Shown here: positions 56,481 through 64,000 of the stretch, one piece after another | Numbering within the stretch: the first letter of the stretch is position 1 | Layout of the letters: each line of letters opens with the position of its first letter | From: Silurus meridionalis | Lineage: Eukaryota; Chordata; Actinopteri; Siluriformes; Siluridae | Direction of reading: 5' to 3' | DNA length: 64,000 bases | Assembly (NCBI RefSeq): GCF_014805685.1 | Contig: NC_060909.1 | Location: 5,235,292 to 5,299,291 of the forward strand | The notes under the pieces: model-generated | Told to the model about the DNA's origin: nothing | Database searches by the model: none | Seen by the model: the letters and a program-made list of their open reading frames with translations, nothing else | Translations under genes and position numbers: made by a program

Positions 56481-57360
56481 CAACTCGGTTCCTGTGTGTT
56501 TTAGAAAGGACAGGAGACGAGGAGAAGGAGGAAGAGGAGGCCAAAGGGTGCTGAGAAGAAGGCCCGGGTAGACACCAGGCTCCCATGGGTGTAATCATTT
56601 TTTTTTAAGACTGCCAGGGTGTTATTTGAAATGTCTGTTTAGGCCTGTGTCTGAGTGACATGGCTGCAGAGATGCAAAGGCTGAAAATGACATGTTAAGA
56701 AATACTTGACCGCGCATGCCTCGTCTTGGAGCGTCAGCGCTCGATGAATTTGTACGCTCCACTCCAGCCAGAGCTGGGGAGAGAGGAAAAAAAAGAAAAA
56801 GAAAAAGCAAGCTGTTCCAACATATGTCTGGGTTTATGATATGCATTAAACATGTTTGTTTCACAAATATGGAGCATTTTTCAGTGTTGCTCAAATGAAG
56901 CCAAGCTAATGTTAACAAACAGCGCTTCACTCTTCAGGATTAATAGCAGAGTTTCCGAGCACACCTTAATAAAAACACTTGGACCGTCTCACTGACACTG
57001 CTGATTGTAATTATTGTTTATGGTGGGCGGTAGAGCCTACCAAAGTGAAGGCGCATGCTGGGCTTTGAAGCTTGGGTAAGTACAGATATAACACACCAGA
57101 TTGCTGGCGAGCGCAAAACACATAAACAGTCCCACACACATGCAGTGGCTCACGCCTCAGTTTCTGATACCAGTCCATACTGGCTACTATGCTGAAAGGA
57201 ATGTGCTGTCTTTCTGTTTCAGTCGCTCTCTCGCTCTCTCTGGCTGTCTGTCTTCTGGGTGAAGTACTACCTCAGTAGAATATAATAAGATTTTATTTAA
57301 CAAAGTGTCCATGTCAAACAAGGCCCATTCCTCTGACGACAGCCGATGCAGGAGGCGAGC

Positions 57361-57361
<1 letters not shown>
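56481..57361. other. Intergenic stretch, one complex piece
   Basis: A purine-rich patch (56505-56560) and an A-rich patch (56780-56808). 56900-57070 is complex (CTGATTGTAATTATTGTTTA at 57000) and may be regulatory. No gene. Confidence 0.45.

Positions 57362-57393
<32 letters not shown>
57362..57393. repeat. (GA)n microsatellite
   Basis: A perfect GA tract of about 32 bp. A shorter inverted CT patch lies at 57222-57240. Confidence 0.95.
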
Positions 57394-57397
<4 letters not shown>

Positions 57398-57399
57398 AC

Positions 57400-57650
57400 T
57401 GTCGACAAAAAAAGGCAGCCCAAGATTGGCCCGGGATTCATTAAAGCTCAGAACACGGCACATATTTTCATTATTCACACAAAGGTACGTGTCAGCTAAT
57501 CACGGTGAAATCGCCGGCGTTTAAAAAGCTAACAGACAGACTCCATTCATTACGTCAATTATGAATTAGCACCTCTCCGCCATCTCACGCGCTCGGAAAC
57601 GTCTACTGCCGTCTTAATTAGCCAAACATGGGGCATCAATTCCTGTCTCC
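57400..57650. promoter_or_regulatory. Candidate conserved non-coding element
   Basis: Complex, CG-containing: AATCACGGTGAAATCGCCGG (57499-57518), TACGTCAATTATGAATTAGC (57551-57570), GTCTTAATTAGCC. No repeats. Confidence 0.45.
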
Positions 57651-57658
57651 ACACATAC

Positions 57659-57660
<2 letters not shown>

Positions 57661-57734
<74 letters not shown>
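57661..57734. repeat. (AC)n microsatellite
   Basis: An AC tract of about 70 bp with short degenerate flanks. Confidence 0.97.
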
Positions 57735-57737
<3 letters not shown>

Positions 57738-58200
57738 CACACTAACACACACACAGAGCTGAGATTTGAAATGGCATGTTGGGACATTTAATGAGGGAGG
57801 CTCTCGTGTTTGTCATGGTTTGACAATACATTACCTATCTTATAGCTTTGCCTGTTTCAAGTATAAAATCTATCAGCGGTACTCGTGGAGGAGGTTTTCC
57901 TCTCTAAAGAACGCAAATATGCTGTGCCAAACAATACAGTAAATAAACATAGCTGAGATATCTTTTATATGGTTTGAGACTTGTTCAAATGAGTACCATG
58001 ATGAATTGGGTCAAGTCTGCACAATTGCAGACATACAGAATCTTTTTTATTTCAAATAAAATAAACAATATAATACTATAACCATTGACGAAAAAATCCG
58101 AATGCATAAAGGAAACTTAAACATTGAATTGTATAGCATTTTATAGAAAATTATAACCTTTATTATCTTTATTTTCTTACAATCTCACAACAAAAAGGAT
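57735..58200. other. Intergenic stretch
   Basis: AT-rich, no gene. Confidence 0.45.
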
Positions 58201-58233
58201 GCATCTTTCCTTTTCCTTATGTTTTGTTTTTAT

Positions 58234-58340
58234 CTGTCTGTCTGTCTATCCATCTATGTGACTCCAGGTGTAGTCCGTCTTTTCCGTTACAATAATCTCC
58301 ACTCTTCTGGGAAGACTTTACACTATATTTGATAGCGTCT
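58234..58340 (-). mobile_element. Tc1-derived fragment beside tetranucleotide repeats
   Basis: TGTGACTCCAGGTGTAGTCC (58257-58276) and TCTCCACTCTTCTGGGAAGA (58296-58315) are the reverse of 54896-54962. A short CTGT/CTAT run at 58234-58253 lies at its CTCCAG end, as GATA does at 54963. Confidence 0.7.
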
Positions 58341-58552
58341 GTTCAGAAGGGTCTAAATCGTGAAACCACTGAAATGCCTCTTCTGGGTCTTTGAGCAAAG
58401 CTTCAACTGTTCTGTTCATCTATCTTTCCATACTTTTTTTGTCTATAAATCCAAACCTTACATTTTTATACATCCATCAATCCCAGCTTTCTCTATTTTT
58501 CTATTAAATTCCTATGTATCAATCCAATTATCCTTTCATCCATCTTCAAAAA

Positions 58553-58686
<134 letters not shown>

Positions 58687-58762
58687 TTATTTTGCTCTAA
58701 TATAAACCTGATTTGCTCCAATTACTTTTTTTCAGCAAGGAAAGGTAAAAACAAGTGAGGTG

Positions 58763-58930
58763 ATGTAGTAGCTGAGTGGTTAAGATGTTTCACCTCTGAT
58801 CAAAAGATTGTGAGTTCAAATCCCAACACCACCAAGTTGCCACTGAACAAGGCCTTTAACCTTTAACTGTTCAGTTGTATAAACAAATTTATAGCATTAG
58901 GCAGATAAGAGCATCTGCCAAATGCTGAAA
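58763..58930 (+). mobile_element. tRNA-derived SINE (family A)
   Basis: GTAGTAGCTGAGTGGTTAAG (58766-58785), GTGAGTTCAAATCCCAACAC (58810-58829), a shortened core, AACCTTTAACTGTTCAG and AGCATCTGCCAAATGCTG (58911-58928). Confidence 0.8.
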
Positions 58931-58964
58931 AGTATTATTTATGTCTTATTTCTATCAAATAGAG

Positions 58965-59110
58965 CTGGTAGCTTAGTAGTTAAGACACCGGGCTTTGAAT
59001 CGGCAGGTCACAAGTTCAAATCCCAGCACCACCATGCTGCCACTGCTGGGTCCACTTAACTGCTCAGTTAAAAGTCGCTCTGCCAAATACCATAAATGTA
59101 AATGTAAAAT
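58965..59110 (+). mobile_element. tRNA-derived SINE (family A), second of a tandem pair
   Basis: GGTAGCTTAGTAGTTAAGAC (58967-58986), GGTCACAAGTTCAAATCCCA (59006-59025), ATGCTGCCACTGCTGGGTCC, a deletion in the middle, then TGCCAAATACCATAAATGTA (59083-59102). Same orientation as the copy 35 bp upstream. Confidence 0.85.
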
Positions 59111-59199
59111 GAGGTAAGCAATGACAAAAGAAAAACCTTGTTCTTTAAAGCGTCCTGCATCAATGTGTTTGAATCATGTCCAAAACATACCTATACACA

Positions 59200-59480
59200 A
59201 GCAACCATGACCCCCCAAGTGCCACCCTGAGCCATCTGTCCAGCACAGCTGAGATCAGATATTAGCCACTGCGCTGTCGAAATCAGGTCTTCTTCCCCTG
59301 CGTCACTGTCTCTTTAAGAACAAGACCCTCCTGTTTTTTTTTCCCTGCTGCCACGGCTCCAGCCAACGAGCACTGCGAAGTGTGACATGATCATGCTCAC
59401 TTTACGTAGTTAAGCCCTCGCCTGGGCCGACCACTCCAGCTGCTCAATGAGTCATTTGATTGTCATCTACCTCGTGCACT
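59200..59480. promoter_or_regulatory. Candidate conserved non-coding element
   Basis: A repeat-free complex block with CACTGCGCTGTCGAAATCAG (about 59266), CGTAGTTAAGCCCTCGCCTG (59405-59424) and GCTCAATGAGTCATTTGATT. Confidence 0.35.
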
Positions 59481-59489
59481 CTCAGGCAG

Positions 59490-59714
59490 AGGATGGGACA
59501 AAAGAAATGAGAGATAGACACATCGAGATTAAGAAAAAAGCAAGATGATACAATGAGAGAGGGAGAGTTAAAGGAAGACATGATTGTACACATAGAAAAA
59601 GAGAGACAGAGAGAGAGAGAAAGAGAGAGAGAGAGATAGAGAGATGTGGGATGAAGCTAGGGATGAAGCACTGAGGTAGAAAGATGAAGAGGGATAGGAA
59701 TTGGTTTGAGAAAG

Positions 59715-59762
<48 letters not shown>
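59490..59762. repeat. GA-rich tract ending in (GA)n
   Basis: Purine-rich sequence with GA runs at 59599-59645 and a clean (GA)n at 59719-59762. Confidence 0.9.
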
Positions 59763-59765
<3 letters not shown>

Positions 59766-60110
59766 GAGCAGCGCCTGGAGCGTTGTCTGCTCAGTATGAC
59801 AGGCAGTCACAGAGGCCGAGCCACCGCGCAGGCAAAAATAAGTGAGTTAGAACAGAGCTGCTGGCTCTGTAATAAAGCGTTTAATGGACAGACAGCCTCT
59901 CCTTGCCTTCCTCAGGGCAACACTAAATCCCTCTTTATTGTAGTTTGCACAGATGTTAGTGAGTTATCCATTTCTCTAATCACACTGGATACTGGCACAT
60001 CCATCTTAAAGTTGAAAAACAACCCCCTCCCGCCCATTCAAACTCTCACACACACACTCTCACACACACACACACAGCCTTCCTCTCATCCCTCCCTCTT
60101 TTTTTTAAGT
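59763..60110. other. Intergenic stretch
   Basis: Complex sequence to about 60010, then CA-rich patches (60046-60076). The open frame at 59796-60113 has no recognised domain. Confidence 0.4.
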
Positions 60111-60114
60111 TGAA

Positions 60115-60590
60115 AATGAGTCATCTGTAGGTCACTTGCTCCGATACAAATAGAATTCAGACGATATTGTGTCCCGATTCGAGGGTTCATGCGATTAGCC
60201 AGCGCCGGCGGTCAGGCTTGCTTTATGGCTTTTGGTGTGTTTTGCGGCCGGACATGATATTGCTGAGCAGCCCCGTCATAAAGACACAGACATTGTCCTC
60301 AGGCCTTCATCACGGTAACACGATTCGCCGCCGTCGAGCAGGGCCAACGATGTCAGATTGGTTTTGGGCCCTGCGAATTTCATAACGCCGAGCTCCAGCC
60401 AAACGCAAAGCAAACGCGATTTGCTCATTGACAAACAACAAAGTAGGGTGGGAAAGTAAGTTTAAATTAGAGAGATGTGGGTCAGGATAAAATGATAAGT
60501 ACGGGCATGTGTGCTTTACCCTGATGTAATTTCATTCATCCGAAATCAATTCCGCCAGCAAAGACAGTGATGGTTTAACTGGTGTATGGC
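60115..60590. promoter_or_regulatory. Candidate conserved non-coding element
   Basis: A CG-containing, repeat-free block: ATGCGATTAGCCAGCGCCGG (60189-60208), CACGATTCGCCGCCGTCGAG (about 60319), GATGTAATTTCATTCATCCG (about 60523). Confidence 0.45.
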
Positions 60591-61733
60591 TCTGTTATTT
60601 GATTGAATTTTTTTTTTACTGCTGGACCACTTTCTCTTGAACATTCAATGGAAAAGTTGTGTTTAATGTGACTGTTTTGTTTTGTTTGGCCACTTTAATA
60701 GACATGGTGTCTTCTTTTCATCATTGGGATTCTTGAGAATTGAGACAGACTTGCTGACTGTGACCATGAGCATGTGAGCGATTCAAACATAAATAAAGAA
60801 GGAAGCATGAGGTGGAAAACAAAGGAGAAGCGAGACCGTTTCGGTATTCGGTGAAACACAGATGGGTTAAATCTGGACGCGTGACAAAAATGTGTCTGGC
60901 TTAATGATGTCAACTAGTGTTGTCTTTGCCCTTCTCTTCTTTTGCTTTCTCATCTTATCACTCCATTTGTAAAAAAAAAAAACAGGATGCAAGCATGCTA
61001 CCACAAGACACATGGTCCGCATCTTAATTTCTCTGATTAGTGTCAGTTTTACTACGGAATGTCAATACGTAAATAATAAAGCGGCACAAATAAGCCTCAA
61101 TGCAGTGAGAACGGCTGTGTCGGGACGCCGCGTGGTTGGAAGACGTCGCTTAAGCGGTGTAAGAAATGGAGGAATGGAGGAACGTGAGGGAAAAGGTCAT
61201 GGAGAGTTCAGCGTGATGGAGATGAGTGATGGTTGTAGAGCGAAGGGGGGCTCTGTAGCCAGCTCTTGTTCTTTTCTGTGCTGGCTGACGGGCCTCACAG
61301 CGGTAGCCTGAGTCTTGATGGATTGGCAGCCAGTGAAAGGAAACACACACTCCACCAGCAACATTACCACTCCCACTAGCTCGACACTGGGGCTCGAGAG
61401 AGTGCTCAGGACCGCCCTGCCTTTCTTTCTCGCACTTTCTATGCTTGGAGCTAACCTTTGGCTAGATGTCCCCCCTCAGGCTGCTTTCTACAGCCGTAGG
61501 GATCTAAGCGAATGCAGTGAGTAAAGTGGTTAATAGTTGGCCGTCCTTGTGACCAGATCAGGCTGAGAGGCAGGCTCGAAACGAAGGAGAGCTTGTTGTA
61601 CCTGGCTGGACAGTAAAGGCCCCTGAGCGGCAGGGGTGGGCTACTAAAATAAACATCAAAGGAAAAGAGGGGATGTGCAGCAGACCCTTTTGTTGCCTTG
61701 AAATGGAGGGCTCCCCAGAGGGTGAGGAGGGGT

Positions 61734-61734
<1 letters not shown>
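60591..61734. other. Intergenic stretch, partly complex
   Basis: Holds poly-T and poly-A runs. A complex piece at 61070-61290 may be regulatory, and 61480-61700 is similar. No gene is supported. Confidence 0.4.

Positions 61735-61790
<56 letters not shown>
61735..61790. repeat. (GT)n microsatellite
   Basis: A perfect GT tract of about 54 bp. Confidence 0.97.
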
Positions 61791-61792
<2 letters not shown>

Positions 61793-62440
61793 TTGGGGGT
61801 GTCTGTTGGGGGGGTGCATTAATGTCAGCACTAAATGAGACGGTCCGTTCTGGGCGCTCTTCCTGGTGAAATATTTTTGATGAATAAATCACAGGTCCAT
61901 GAACCCCCTAACTGCATGGTGACCAAACGCTGGGCCGGCGAGATAATCGAGACTCGCTTTTTTCTTCTGTCTTCATCATTTCTTTGTCCCGCTGAGAAGG
62001 AAAGGAGGTAACCGAGCTGCAGAGGAATCAAGGCCAACAACAAAAGAGTTCCTGAAGTTCCTGTTTTTTTTTTTCCCCTCTTTGTTGCAAGCTTCAGAAA
62101 ATCGTTCAGTCGCATTTATGTCTGTCAAAAAGCATCGCCAATCCAATCCAAGGAGTAAAAGCTTTTTACCTTTATTTATATTAAACTTCATTTGTATTAA
62201 ACGTAAAAAATAAGCCAAATTGAGCTTATGTGATGCACTCAGTATGAGCTAAATATTTGTGTGTTAATGACATGCTGCGTGTTCACCGTCCCACTGTCTC
62301 GTGTCACATTACAAGAGTGTTGTAATTACACTTGGCCCTGTTTTGATTGTCTCACCGCTCCCCGTGCCTCGGTTTCCCTCCTGTAGCACTCTGCTGAGTC
62401 ACAAGCACAAGGTCACTTTCATATCATATCTAATGTAACT
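61791..62440. promoter_or_regulatory. Possible conserved non-coding pieces
   Basis: 61815-62000 (AATCACAGGTCCATGAACCC, GAGATAATCGAGACTCGC) and 62225-62430 (TTGTGTGTTAATGACATGCT, GAGTGTTGTAATTACACTTG) are repeat-free and complex. Texture only. Confidence 0.3.
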
Positions 62441-62702
62441 TCCTTATTGTGCAATGCTCAATTCTGATTGGTCCAAAGTTTTTATCAGCAAAACTCAGTA
62501 GTTGCAAGGTTTAGATCTTTATTTTACACATGTATTAAAATAGGTTTAATTATGGATTCTGTGAGAAGACATTTTTTAGCAGCAGTCTCCAGTGGCAGTG
62601 TTTTTTGGAACAATCACAAGTGTTTGTGGTTTCTTGGTAAAAGGACAAATGGCAAATTTTTTTGTCTTATTAATGTCAGAGGGATAAAATGAAGTGCTGT
62701 TG

Positions 62703-63475
62703 AGGGACGAAGGTTGAGATGTTGGCCTTCTGCTTAAAAGGCCATGAGTTTAAATCTGAGCACCACCAAGCTACAGCTCTGGGCCCTTAAGCAAGTCCCT
62801 TAACACTCCACTTTCCAGGTGTATAAATAAAATACAGGTAGTCCCCAACTTATGATAAAGATGCGTAACAATGACACCATCATAACTTAAAAATACCATA
62901 ATTGGAGACATGGCCTAGCCTACCTAGGGTTCTTAAAGAATGGTGATCTTTATGGAGTAGTATACTGCAATTTGTTATTAATGTAACAAATTACAGTAAA
63001 TCATTTATCAAAACAGTGCAATTTACACTACTGTAGTGTAGAAACATTTCAGTATATATGTATGTAGCAGCTGGCGTGTGCACAAGCGCCAGTTTGCGAA
63101 TGTTGGACAGAGCCAAACATGCTCTGTTTCAGTGTCCTGCGACGATGATAAAAAAAAGAGACAAGAGCTAAAATTGGACTTTGAATCACCAAAACACAGA
63201 AAAGAAAACACGTTCCAACACCGAGACAACTGAACTCTGTCAACCGCTGGTGAGAGTGAGGTATCTCACAAGGCAGGAAATGGATATATCCTGGCAGTGC
63301 CCCAACGTATCATACGGAAATTTAAATGCAGCATCAAATGTTAATATTTTTAAATTTTTTCCGTATCACTCTCATCATTGTTAGTTCGAAAAATCGTAAG
63401 TTGAACTATCGAAACTCGAAGACTACTTGTAACTTCATGTCGCTCTGGATGAGGGCATCTGGCAAATGTTTAAAG
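62703..63475 (+). mobile_element. SINE family A copy split by a DNA transposon
   Basis: The 5' part (62703-62834) has the head, GAGTTTAAATCTGAGCACC and CCCTTAAGCAAGTCCC. The 3' part (63430-63475) resumes with CATGTCGCTCTGGATGAGGG, CATCTGGCAAATG. The two join in the expected family order once 62835-63429 is excluded. Confidence 0.8.
62835..63429. mobile_element. TA-flanked non-autonomous DNA transposon inside the SINE
   Basis: The left end CAGGTAGTCCCCAACTTAT (62835-62853) is an imperfect inverted copy of the right end, which reads CAAGTAGTCTTCGAGTTTC on the other strand (63411-63429). TA lies on both sides (62833-62834 and 63430-63431), as expected for a Tc1/mariner/pogo-type insertion. 595 bp, no transposase frame. 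Confidence 0.8.
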
Positions 63476-64000
63476 CTGCTATAGGAAAGTGATAACATGA
63501 ACAAATTTGTTTCCATGACACTAGCTATACATAAATAAAAAATTCACAATGCCATTTTTTAATTGTTAGTATTGCCATTGCTGTGTCTCAAGAGAAATAT
63601 TAGACTTTCAGACTTTGCTGATATTGGAAAAATCATCTACTTCTGTTTGATGCTAGTGACTTTTCTTTACAGCAGGCCTCATTACACCACTATATCATTA
63701 ATAACTTTTAGATTCCAGCATGTCTCGTCACGTTCTCATCCTTTAAGACCATGGGGAGACCATTTTAAAAGTATGTCTTATCAAATACAACCAACCGGTG
63801 TATGTTAATATGATGAAGCAATACAAATTTGGTTAAAAATAACAAATCTAGTTTGACAAGACTGTTTGAACTTATGTCAATTACATTCACACACTCACAG
63901 ATGAAAACAAAAAAGCATCTCTGTTGTGTCAAACCTGAAACTCAGTAATGATCCGAACCAAAACCTTAGTGACTCTAAAGGTGTCTCTGGAGCACGGCTG
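63476..64000. other. Intergenic stretch, nothing recognised
   Basis: AT-rich, no gene or mobile element recognised to the window end. Confidence 0.45.

Overview
The window looks like genomic DNA of a ray-finned fish, a single-gene stretch inside a gene-poor developmental regulatory landscape. The evidence is one recognisable vertebrate coding exon, extreme microsatellite density (CA/GT, GA/CT, TA, GATA), two tRNA-derived SINE families, Tc1-like and other DNA-transposon relics, and RTE-like LINE debris of teleost type. The repeat families resemble those I associate with otophysan fishes, and a catfish is plausible, but that is inference. No bacterial-type operon, CRISPR array, rRNA or functional tRNA gene was seen.

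The only gene I can support is tshz3 (teashirt zinc finger homeobox 3, a or b paralogue unresolved) on the + strand. Its large last exon (25559-28965) encodes 1135 residues with three central zinc fingers, a CtBP-type PIDLT motif, an atypical homeodomain and two C-terminal zinc fingers. The short first coding exon, which in this family supplies about 13 residues, was not found, so positions 1-25558 are best read as the 3' part of a very long intron 1. The 3' UTR probably ends near 30615 after an ATTAAA signal.

Intron side (1-25.5 kb): microsatellites, SINEs, two short terminal-inverted-repeat elements, one Tc1 relic and one truncated RTE-like LINE. Between them are non-repetitive islands that look like conserved non-coding elements (about 2.34-2.56, 11.3-11.6, 13.37-13.69, 14.44-15.64, 19.45-19.96, 20.28-20.60, 22.18-22.65 and 24.84-25.27 kb). 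Downstream side (30.6-64 kb): a gene desert with the same mixture and further islands (30.8-31.3, 34.2-34.5, 37.9-38.3, 39.0-39.9, 43.1-43.4, 46.4-46.75, 50.1-50.5, 52.1-53.4, 53.6-54.1, 55.6-56.05, 57.4-57.65, 59.2-59.5 and 60.1-60.6 kb). The natural hypothesis is that these islands are tshz3 enhancers. This cannot be proved without alignments.

The most unusual structures are a chain of alternating inverted duplications around a SINE tail and two TA arrays (41383-41780), a TA-flanked transposon nested inside a SINE (62703-63475), and a Tc1-derived fragment sitting next to long GATA-type arrays at two loci (54.5-55.1 and 58.2-58.7 kb). There is also a 14-bp PBX/MEIS-like word shared by two intronic islands (2455 and 14496). 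I found no convincing new protein-coding or defence-like system.
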